Origin: Aphis gossypii
Lineage: Eukaryota > Arthropoda > Insecta > Hemiptera > Aphididae
Length of the DNA: 64,000 bases
Direction: 5' to 3'
Assembly (NCBI RefSeq): GCF_020184175.1
Contig: NC_065530.1
Span: 18,453,260 to 18,517,259 of the forward strand
Both the position numbers and the translations under genes were made by a program. How positions within the stretch are numbered: the stretch's first letter is position 1; each line of letters starts with the position of its first letter. Positions 25,665 to 34,900 of this stretch are shown in pieces. The notes below the pieces were generated by a model. That model saw only the letters and a program-made list of their open reading frames with translations. It was not told the origin of the DNA and did no database searches.

Positions 25665-27074
25665 ATTATTACGCTCATCCCGTTGCCTACTATAACAACT
25701 AACACTATCGTGTCCTATCTTATTGCAATAACTACAAGTTATTGGTGCCGAATTATTGTTAAAATTATTATTAGTATTTTGTCGTGCGTTATTATTTTGC
25801 GGTTGCTGATTATTATTATTATTCCGACGCGCAACTTGTGTAACATTACCACGACAATCGCGAGCGACATGATTAGTTCTGCCGCAAATATAACATCCGG
25901 GATTTTTGCTGTCTCCGATTATTATTATTATATTGACCGTTATTATTACGCGGATAATTATTATTATTATTATTATTATTATTGCGACCGAAATTATTAA
26001 ATTATTATTACGATTAACGTTATTATAATTATTAGGACCTTGTCTATTCTGACCACGATTATAATTTTGCTTATAACCGAATTTCTGTCCATTTGGGTTA
26101 TTTCCCTGATAGTTATTTGACCAACGATTTCCGTTATTATTTTTATTTCCGTTTTGATTTACTTTAGTTTCGTTATTTTGTAATTCTTTGTTAAAACTAA
26201 ATTCGATTTCTAACTGCCTAGCCATTTGCATTGCCAGTTCTAAAGTTTCTGGGTTCCTAGCTCGTAATATTGTTTGTAAATCCATTTTTAACCCGTTTAT
26301 ATAAATTGCTAATGCCTGATCCTTTAGAGTTTGCCTTAAAATTCTCGCCTCTTCGGGCGTTTTATTTGCCAATGTTGCATTACATAAATTATAATATAAC
26401 TGTTCTACGCGACCCGTATAAGTTAATACATCTTCGTCATTTTTCATACGAACTGAATTTAATCCTATTTGTAATGTTTGTGGTGACAATTGCTGTTCAA
26501 AAGCCCCCCTTAATATTTTTTTAATAGTTTCCCAATCACTGGTTTCCCTATACCGACATACTTCTAACGCCTTGCCAGTAATCCTAGTATTAATAAATTT
26601 CACTAATAAGGGTATCGTTTCTTTATCTACGGCCTCACATGCATAATCGCATGCCCGTATGAACGAACAAACGTCTTTTGCATCGGCACAAATTGGTATC
26701 ATAGCAGTGACCTGCTCAATTGTAGCCTTTACACTAGACATTTTTGTTCTTTGCTTCCTCTTTACTGGTCCTAATTCTGAGTGGACTAAATTTGGTGTAC
26801 TACGTAACCCTATTAATCTTTGTTCTAATCCGGTATTTGAGTCTTCTCTAACAGTAGTATCTAACAAACTTTTCCCTGTTGTTTTTTCCTTATTAATTCC
26901 CTGTGTAGAGTCGCTACCCTCTTTCGTATTTATACTTATGTTTACTAATTTATTTACTTCAATATTTTTATTTAACTCTACTTGAGTTCCGATTTCTTTT
27001 GTTTTATCTGTTTCCTCTTCCGAACTATTACTATCGTTTTCACTATAACTATTTTCTTCTTTTTCCTTATTCAT
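25548..27074 (-). CDS. gag: gag: capsid/nucleocapsid polyprotein
   Basis: 508 codons from an ATG at 27074. It has an acidic, Ser/Lys-rich N-terminus (about 1-110), a Ty3/Gypsy capsid-like helical domain (about 112-295, with WETIKKILRGAF and a YINGLKMDLQ region), an Asn/Gln-rich linker, and two CCHC zinc knuckles: C394-x2-C-x4-H-x4-C407 and C447-x2-C-x4-H-x4-C460. The protein builds the particle and binds RNA. Residues 359-386 are an unusual Ile/Val run produced by reading an (AAT)n tract in the wrong frame; the frame then returns, so gag stays open. The last 40 codons overlap pol, with the frameshift signal at codon 476. It is the only major gene of the element that is still uninterrupted. 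Confidence 0.92.
   Translation of the reverse strand: MNKEKEENSYSENDSNSSEEETDKTKEIGTQVELNKNIEVNKLVNISINTKEGSDSTQGINKEKTTGKSLLDTTVREDSNTGLEQRLIGLRSTPNLVHSELGPVKRKQRTKMSSVKATIEQVTAMIPICADAKDVCSFIRACDYACEAVDKETIPLLVKFINTRITGKALEVCRYRETSDWETIKKILRGAFEQQLSPQTLQIGLNSVRMKNDEDVLTYTGRVEQLYYNLCNATLANKTPEEARILRQTLKDQALAIYINGLKMDLQTILRARNPETLELAMQMARQLEIEFSFNKELQNNETKVNQNGNKNNNGNRWSNNYQGNNPNGQKFGYKQNYNRGQNRQGPNNYNNVNRNNNLIISVAIIIIIIIIIIRVIITVNIIIIIGDSKNPGCYICGRTNHVARDCRGNVTQVARRNNNNNQQPQNNNARQNTNNNFNNNSAPITCSYCNKIGHDSVSCYSRQRDERNNANRTGNGQVSNGNGVRSINQITAVTEELSPNDVSPSYQ
25613..25653 (-). promoter_or_regulatory. Programmed -1 ribosomal frameshift signal at the gag-pol junction
   Basis: The heptamer GGGAAAC (25653-25647) sits in the gag frame as G GGA AAC, the canonical X XXY YYZ register. 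After a 9-nt spacer, TCGAACGG (25637-25630) can pair perfectly with CCGTTCGA (25620-25613) around a 9-nt loop. Loop bases ACGGC can pair with GCCGT about 14 nt downstream, which would form an H-type pseudoknot. Pol lies in the -1 frame and opens 11 nt before the heptamer. All the expected parts are present in the correct order and spacing. Confidence 0.88.
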
Positions 27075-27436
27075 ACGTTTATTTGTATATTCATTTATTA
27101 TAACTTAAATTAAATATGCTTTATTTCTTAAAATATTTTTTTTATTATTATTTTTTCCAATTATTAATCAACATTAATTTCTTTAAAAATATTTATCAAT
27201 ATTATTTTAGTATAAAATTCTCGTAATATTTTTATTATTCCCCCAATTATTTCTATCTATATTTTTTTTATTTTTTTTTTCTAGGATTTTTTATCCTCTC
27301 TAAAATTTACAATATACGTCAAGTAATTCTTTCCAACACGATAGGACTTTCTCGCCTATAAAATTCACAATTATCTTTTAATTATAACACGGCTTATTCC
27401 TGCCTAATAAAATCTCCGATTATTAAAATCGCTAAA

Positions 27437-27575
27437 TACGGCTCTTCTCGGCCTAAATAAATTCACAATTATTTTTCACAAAATACGGCTCTTTTTGGCC
27501 CAATAAAATTCACAATTATTTTTCAATATACGGCTCTACTCGGCCCAATAAAATTCTCAATTATTTAATTCACAA
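27437..27575 (-). repeat. Tandem repeat, about 46-bp unit, three copies
   Basis: Units begin with TACGGCTC at 27437, 27484 and 27529. Each continues with a GGCC-type box and AATAAATTCACAATTATTTTTCA-like sequence. The period is 45-47 bp. The unit shares the TA(C/T)GGC box with the longer repeats that follow directly. Confidence 0.8.
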
Positions 27576-27860
27576 ATATGGCTCAAATCCACCCCAAAAT
27601 AATTCCTTTCATCAACTTTTAAAATATGGCAATTTCAGCCTAAAATAATTCAATATTTTTATTATCAATATATGGCTCAAATCCGCCCCAAAATAATTCC
27701 TTTCATCAACTTTTAAAATATGGCACTTTTTCAGCCTAAATAAATTCAATACTTTTAATTCTCAATATATGGCTCAAATCCGCCCCAAAATAATTCCTTT
27801 CATCAACTTTTAAAATATGGCACTTTTTCAGCCTAAAATAATTCAATATATATAAGGACT
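27576..27860 (-). repeat. Tandem repeat, about 95-bp unit, three copies
   Basis: Units begin ATATGGCTCAAATCC at 27576, 27670 and 27767. Each contains a CGCCCC box, AATAATTCCTTTCATCAAC, a second ATATGGCA and a CAGCCTAAA box. Periods are 94 and 97 bp, and copies 2 and 3 are almost identical. Each unit looks like a doubled, diverged version of the 46-bp repeat beside it. The position, in the transcribed leader upstream of gag, is where gypsy carries its insulator repeats, although the motif itself is different. Confidence 0.85.
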
Positions 27861-29010
27861 TATTACTTGCCTTCCCAATAATTCAATAAATAAGGTCTTA
27901 ACTGCCTTCAATAAAATTCTCAATTAATATTCTTTTTAATTCACAAAATAAACTCTTGCTTTTTTCTTGCGTGTTCCTTGACGTATAATTCACTAATAAT
28001 TTTTTTTTCTTATAATTCTTTATTTCCGTATTCTTCACGTATAATTTTCTTTAAATAAAATATTTTCCCCTTAATTATAAAATTTTTAACATATATCTTT
28101 TTTTTTTTTATTATTTTTTTTAAAAAAAAAATAAATTATTTATACTATTCTTACGATATTTATCTTAAATAATTTTTTCGCATAAAAAAAATAATTTTCT
28201 TGTAAAATATTTAATTTAATAAAATAATTTAATTTTCGTAATAAAAAAAATGTTTAAAGTAATTAAAATAATTTTTCTTTCCTTTTATATTAAAAATAAA
28301 ATTTATTATTTTTTAAAATTATTCTTCTGCTATTATATTTTATAAATAAAATAATAAAATAAAATTTTATTTTAAAACTTAAATTATTATTTTTTTTTTC
28401 TGAAAAGTTTTCTATGTCAAAATATTTTATTTATTTAAAAATAAAATATTTTTACTATTAATTTTTTTTGATTGATTTTTTTTTTAACTTATTATTTTTT
28501 TGAAAGTTCTTTATGTTACTTGATGTATTTCTTTTTGAAATAATAAATATATTTTTTTTTTTTTTAGATTCTTAATTATTAATTTTTTTCTGAAAAATTA
28601 TTTATGTCTTTTTTTCTTAAAAAAAAAAAATTCTTATTTATTTATTTGTTCCTCGAAAAATTATTTATATTTGAAATATTTATATATTTTATAACTAAAA
28701 TAAAGTTGTATTATTTTATTATGAACAAAAATTTTATGCGTAAAAATAATCTAAGTGTATTATTAAAATATTAAATTTATTTAATCGTTGCGTTTTTTAT
28801 TATTTTTTATTTTTGCTTATTCTAAATTTTTCCCTTTTTAAATTATTTATTTAATTTTATCAAGATATTTTATTTAATGTTTCACGGGGAATATATATAT
28901 ATACACCTTCACAATTAAAAGTAACTTATACGATGGAGTTTTTAATTCCAAAGGAGACGCGAACAGAGTTAGACGCTTAAAATTATTCTACATTAAGAAA
29001 AAAAAATTAT

Positions 29011-29045
29011 GCTTACACAACGATGGTTTGAGTTGATGCTTCCAT
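29011..29045 (-). promoter_or_regulatory. Leader mini-ORF start and candidate splice donor
   Basis: The first ATG after the primer site is at 29045-29043, with A at -3 and G at +4, a good initiation context. Nine codons later the frame meets TTGT|GTAAGC, a good donor with its GT at 29016-29015. Unspliced, the frame stops at once (GTG TAA). The exon would end two bases into a codon, which is the phase needed by the candidate acceptors at 21773 and 20265. This suggests a short common N-terminus for spliced products; no RNA evidence is available. Confidence 0.5.
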
Positions 29046-29295
29046 TCTTCTTGATTGCTGAGCCGTGGTGTTACTTGTTGATTCTTTCTCTTTCGGAGTC
29101 GCTGAAGTTGACGTTCTGCAGTTGTCTTCTTCAACAGTGATTCGTTGCCGAATGTGCCTCCGTGAATTCTTCGAAGTGGATATATTTTAAATTTTTTCGA
29201 AAAATTTTCGAAGTGGAAAAAAAATATTTTTTTCCCGAAAATTTTCTAAGTTCGAAAAAATTAAAATTGTTCGTCCAAAGAATTCTTATTTGAAA

Positions 29296-29315
29296 GAATC
29301 CTACCGACTGCGCCA
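29296..29315 (-). other. Primer binding site for tRNA-Ser
   Basis: TGGCGCAGTCGGTAGGATTC on the minus strand begins 4 nt after the CA of the 5' LTR. It is complementary to the 3' end of an insect serine tRNA (ending CGACTGCGCCA, with the T-arm bases before it). The Drosophila elements 17.6 and 297 are known to use tRNA-Ser in the same way. Confidence 0.9.
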
Positions 29316-29319
29316 AATT

Positions 29320-30005
29320 TGTAACGTGCCACGTACAATCAGTTGAATGATGTCGATTGAGAAAGGTTTTGTGAAATAATTGAACTCTCGAAATTATTCT
29401 AAGTGTTTTTTATTTAAAATTATTCTAAGTCCAATTAATTAATTTAATAAAACTTGTGAAAATATTCTAAGTCCAGGAGACATAAAATATTAAACTGGGT
29501 GACGTGAAGGTGCTTGCGCTAACTCTGGTGGATCACGTCTGAATTGTGCCTAATCTGGGCCCCCTTATATATCGTCCAGGGACTCCCGCGGTACCTTCAG
29601 ATCCCTGATGGTCATCTGCACCTGCATCCGCTTCTTCCCACGCTTTGCGTCATCCGGCCGATAGCGTGCGTCAATTATATGACTATAATATTCTATCGGG
29701 TGAGTGATTCCGCAACTAATATACTCTACCGGGTGGCAATTACGTATCCATAATATGTCACCGGATAGTAGTCACATGCCATTACCTCCCATCGGATAAG
29801 AAGCACACGGGCGATGATACTTTTGATTGTTTCCTACTTTTGTTTATTAGATCCGGTCCTAGTCCGACCACACCCAATCATTGCTTGCCTGGTTGCTCAC
29901 CCTAACATAACTATGAGGATATCCTTTACGTCCCCATGGTTTAGAGTATTGTTGGCTTTGGTAATTTATATATTACATTTAATATAATTATCAGAGCACG
30001 TTGCA
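29320..30005 (-). repeat. 5' LTR (right end of the element)
   Basis: It is 686 bp and identical to the left LTR apart from one base missing and one substitution near 29354-29361. As transcribed, it begins TGCAACGTGC and ends CACGTTACA. It holds the promoter that would drive the element leftwards, antisense to the interrupted host exon. Confidence 0.95.
29540..29571 (-). promoter_or_regulatory. LTR core promoter: TATA box and initiator
   Basis: TATATAA on the minus strand lies at 29571-29565, and an initiator-like TCAGAC puts a start site near 29540, 31 nt downstream of the TATA box. The same arrangement exists in the left LTR. R would begin here, and the poly-A signal follows about 126 nt further on. 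Confidence 0.65.
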
Positions 30006-30009
30006 CGTT
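30006..30009. repeat. Target-site duplication CGTT, right copy
   Basis: It matches 16540-16543 exactly and directly follows the terminal CA of the right LTR. Confidence 0.9.
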
Positions 30010-30062
30010 TAACAAGTTCGCGCTGTAGCATATATCCACAAATCAACGGTTGGATACCACCG
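30010..30062 (+). pseudogene. Host coding exon, 3' part, right of the retroelement
   Basis: This is the continuation of the frame begun at 16369 once the insertion and one CGTT are discounted: 53 bp with no stop, ending in a codon-phase-0 donor CACCG|GTGAGC at 30063. The exon would code 76 residues in all. The segment includes an Arg/Ser/Cys-containing stem and a GWIPP end, reasonable for the luminal stem of a type II membrane protein. The next exon is not identified in the window. Confidence 0.48.
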
Positions 30063-30828
30063 GTGAGCATAAATTATATTTATTCGTTTATAGTTCGTCT
30101 AGTTATAGTGCCATAGTAATATTATATTCATTGTGCGTTCTTTAACTATGTAATAAGTTATAATAGAATTTATAAATAAACATATAAGTAGAAGATTCCC
30201 CAAACATGTTAGTATTTCCATTTTTCCTTTCGTAACAAATTTTTAAAATTTAGATTTCTTGATACTATAAAATATACCTACTTAAAGATCATATTCTCAA
30301 GTTTTTGACATTTGTGTACATTTTAAGAAGTTTGCTGTGACAATACAAACTGCTTTTAAACGAAAATCTTCTTTTTTATGATGAATAATTAGTTAAAGAG
30401 ATAATTTTTTCAGATGTGATCTGGTACCAATTTTTAAATGCGCTATATATGCGAATAATTATTATTATGTTAGTAGGTGCGCCACGGGCTTCCATAATAT
30501 TGTATTAATATAATTCCGTAGATATGTAGATATTATTCATTATCGATCTACATAATAATTAACAGTATCATGAATATTTATAGTATGCATGTATGATGTA
30601 GCTATTGTACCTTGTTATGTATATTATATATACATATATAATAAAATATAGTATAATATGAGATATACAAATATTCAGTGAACACAGAATATCTCTATTG
30701 AGCATCCCATCAACAACCTGGTGAGGTATACTATTATAGATTAGGTAAGTACATATGCATTAAATTGTATAACAATAAGATCATATGGAGCAAGTACAAA
30801 CCAAGTTATGGAAATCGAAGCCTTTGAA

Positions 30829-30861
<33 letters not shown>

Positions 30862-31888
30862 ATATATATATATCAACCTAACCTTCTCAAAAACGTCCAT
30901 AATCACAAACAATTTGTATAGTACGTTACCGTAAATGGCGTAAACTTATATAAAAATACTTTAAAATAATCTTCTTTTTAAAAAATATATTTCAATCTGC
31001 AAGTATATATATATATTTTTTTAACAATAAAAATTTTTGGTGAACAATATCATATCAATATGAATAGACATGATAAAAATAACTTTATCGGAGGCTACAT
31101 GATATCTTTTAATTGTATTTAAATTATCATCTGAACTGGATACAGAAATAAGGTATCATAAAAGAAACATTAAAATTTTGGTTCAGCAGTATAGCACCGT
31201 ATGTGTGCTAAGATATTAAATTTCAAAAAAAAATAACGGCTATGTACGGTAGGTAAATGCGATTAAAAAGTAGCACATTAATACTCCTATTAAATATATG
31301 TATAATATGTATAGTGTATGAGTACTGTATAATAGTTCGATTGCGAATAAAGTAACCTACTTATTATAATATTATCATACGTACATTTTCAGATTTAAAG
31401 TAAAATTAGGAATGAACAGATGAGTTTTATTTATTCTAGTCTTGTTCATGACTAAAATATAAACATGTAGTTATTACTTACTATACTTTTATAACATATG
31501 ACGTTGAGTTGAACATATTTTAAAAATGTACAAATAAAAACCTGAAAATAGTTCCAAACCTGAGTTTAGTGGTGTATAAATATATATTGTATTATATGAA
31601 CATTTTAACCAAATATAGGAGACAATTTTATATTTAACGTATACACATAGCTTTTTATCAATATTTAAAACTAAGTTCTCAGTTCTCAAATAACCCACCG
31701 TCACAAAACATAAGAAAAAAAAAAATAATAATAAAACGCTAGAAAAAGCAATCTCCCCACAGCTAAACGTATTCTGATCATAGAAAGTAGGCACCACAAG
31801 AAACCGTTTGACGTAATATTTCCGCATCAATTTCGTTCATACATAACGTAGTGTAAAATATTGCACTACAAACGTACGTACGTCATAC

Positions 31889-31921
<33 letters not shown>

Positions 31922-34900
31922 GTAATATTAATTTATAGAATATAGTACATATCAAATAAATAATGTATATATACTAAATCCAATAATTCATTAAGTATAT
32001 TTATTCTTCGTTTTCTTTTAATAAAGGATTTAATCAAATTCTTATTCATGAAATTATTTACTTAAAATTATATTTTAAACCTTTTGATATATTTATGATA
32101 CTTAAAGAGGTTCTGTGGTAATAAAAACATGGGATTTTATTAAATTAAATTCCCCTTTTTTACTGAAAACTATTTATAGGATATTTTTTTTAAAAATTTT
32201 GATGTATCTCATTCAAAATTCGAACAATTAGTTAATCAGTTTTAAAGATAAAATTTTTTGAAAATAATTTTAAAAAAATATACAATAAATGTAATGTGTG
32301 TTGGATCTACTATTCTAGTCTTTTTTATACTTGAGTAATTTTTACAAATTATAAATATAAATATACTATAAAATATATAACTAAAATTTTAACTTACCAT
32401 AGCTGCATATTATTCTCTTGTATCTAAGTCAAGTCCATTATTATGGAACTATTATCATTAATGCATAAAGTTAAACTACTTGAAAACCACTCTTTCGAAT
32501 TTTAATTTGTATGTACCAACATTTTCAAAAAAATTATTCATTCTATAGGTAATTTATAGTAGAAAAGAGAGCTTCTTATTAGAACAATAGCAGTTTGTAT
32601 TTCAACAAGAAACTCTTTAAATAGTACAAACAATTTTAAAAGTTTAAAAATATTATCTTTATATATATTTAAAAATTATAAAAATCGGGTTTCTACATTA
32701 TTGAAGAAAAATGTGGAGAACACCTACAGACAAGAAATGTACAGAAGATTATACAGAAATATACATTGTGTATAAATGCACTATATAGGTTCATAAGCTC
32801 TCCAGTATTTGAACTCAAATGGGAAATACGCATTATTATGGGTGGATATTTTACGCATTAGAAATTATATTCAGTAACATAAACATTTCTTAAATATTCA
32901 TTTTTTTTTTTTTTTTTTTATCAAATTCATGATAATATAAATAACAGTAAGTAGGTACCTATATTTAATAGCGTTCTACTGTACCTATGTATGATTATTA
33001 ATAAGTATTGCAAACGCAAAACACAACAGGTCAACAATTCGTTAAAATACGCGTTGTAATGAAAAACAAAAACTATTTAATAATATATAATTTGAATACA
33101 AATAAATAAAATATGAAAGGAAATGGGTGGAAATGGGTGGTACCAATTACAACCGGGATACTTGGAACTTCAATTTATGGAATAACTAAGTGTTCCGACC
33201 AAAAGGCCCGTACATCAATCATTTAAGTGCAATAATTAATAGTACAACAATAGTATGTACACGATTCACTTACGATACACCGTAGGTTATTCGATATAAC
33301 GGTTACCGATTTCAAAACAACGTTTAGTATATAATATCCATTAATACCATTCAATTATTCGAGTGGATTATACAGATATCTACTGTAGTTTTTATATGAA
33401 ATGGTCTTTTACCGTATTATTACATATAAATAATTCAACAATTTAACAATTAATATAAAAAACAGAAGAACGTTCATACAATGAAGTGCTACTAAACGAA
33501 ATTTTAAAAACAATCAATAACTAAAATCATACAGTAAAAATGGAAGAATTGTAATAATGGTATTTCACATTTTTAGAAACATAATTCATTAAATAATATA
33601 CATTAGAGAAATAAGGTTTTATTGAAAACCGAATTCCATATTACCATAACACATTTTTTAAGCAGTAGGTACCTACGAAAAACTTATACTAATTGATTGT
33701 GCATAAAAAAAATTTAAATTAAATAATTTTATAAGATTATTTTTGTTTTAAAACAAAAGTCTAGAAACATTTTTAAATCTTAAATAATAATATTTTTAAA
33801 ACATAAACATTTAAGTTGGCTTGTAAAAATGTATTACTAGGGGATTTTTATTTTGTTTATACTCACAGTTGCACCATGGTCAATTTTAAGAACACTTCAC
33901 TTTCTATTATCTACTCATCTTGCATCCTCATTGTAGCACACACGTTAAACACTTCAGAATACATTTTATACTCATCAAATTTATGAACATTCTGATGGGA
34001 ACATGTATGATTCAATTACAAACTTACAAGCATACGCCCACTATTATACAGTGAATAATATACACGAAAAATGAATTAGGTGTCATGTATAAATAAATTA
34101 TCATTTTATTCGTGTTTTCGTAATTTTTCTTAGAACTTTCCTAATGTAAATATTTACTTCTTGATTGTTTTTCAAATTACAGTTACATCGTTGCACTAAA
34201 CACATCACAATATTATACACATATATAATATCAAATAGGTATATATAAGTATATTGTATTATAATGCATACATGAACTATAATATAATTATACAAATAAA
34301 ATACAATATTTATTTATATTATAATTTTGATTTTTGAACAACAAATATAGAGGAAAATATGATGAATCTAAGAGTTGTTTTTTTTTTTTTTAGAGTAGAT
34401 AGTTAAGTTTTTACACTATCAAAATTTTCCAGCAGTCTTCATTATATTTTTGCATAATTAGTAATCACACACAACTAATAAACTCACGATTGTTACCATT
34501 AATAATATATCAACTTCTGAAACTATATTAACTCTCTTTTTGTAAAAGATCTTTTAATATAAGTATTGTTGTATATTTAGACAATTGTGACGGTGAATAA
34601 ATAACTTGAACATTTGTATCGTGTTGTGTAGCAATATCTCATATATTTTAACTTATCATAACATGTATTTTTTTTATTTATTTATTAACCAATTTTATTC
34701 AAACAAATTTGACGTGATCACAGTTGGAGTAGTGAGTTTTATAAATTTTATGTAAAAATAAAGAAGACAAATATTTTAGCCAAAATAATTTGATGTATAG
34801 ATTAAAAAAAACACCAAAAACATTGTATTCATTTAATTTTGAAAAGTCTATAATCTATAATCTATCTATAAATCCAAAATTAAAACTAAGAAATTAAAAA

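Larger units (their letters stand above)
27075..29295 (-). other. Long AT-rich 5' leader between primer site and gag
   Basis: About 2.2 kb without a long reading frame; errantivirus leaders are usually a few hundred bases. It contains the mini-exon and donor at 29011-29045, short repeats around CCACTTCGAA and TTTTCGAAAA at 29165-29265, extensive A/T runs at 28080-28880, and the tandem repeats at 27437-27860. It would also hold the packaging signal and, by analogy with gypsy, possibly insulator or regulatory repeats. Confidence 0.6.
16544..30005 (-). mobile_element. Full-length Ty3/Gypsy errantivirus-like LTR retroelement (endogenous insect retrovirus type)
   Basis: Read on the minus strand, the order is 5' LTR (29320-30005), tRNA-Ser primer site, long leader, gag, pol in the -1 frame, several downstream ORFs including two Env-like halves, polypurine tract and 3' LTR (16544-17230). 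Both ends are TG...CA and are flanked by CGTT. The total is 13,462 bp, well above the roughly 7-9 kb usual for errantiviruses. The extra length is a 2.2 kb leader, about 1.6 kb of 3' non-coding sequence and extra ORFs between pol and the 3' LTR. The LTRs differ at one short site only, which indicates a recent insertion. Pol and Env are nevertheless broken, so this copy probably moved with proteins supplied by relatives, or decayed just after or during reverse transcription. Confidence 0.95.

Noticed and set aside
25605..26000. 131-residue plus-strand frame opposite gag
   Set aside because: It is the shadow of the (AAT)n-coded Gag linker on the other strand, rich in Tyr and Ile from simple repeats.
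29131..29316. 61-residue minus-strand frame starting in the primer site
   Set aside because: It has no ATG and overlaps the tRNA primer site and low-complexity leader sequence.
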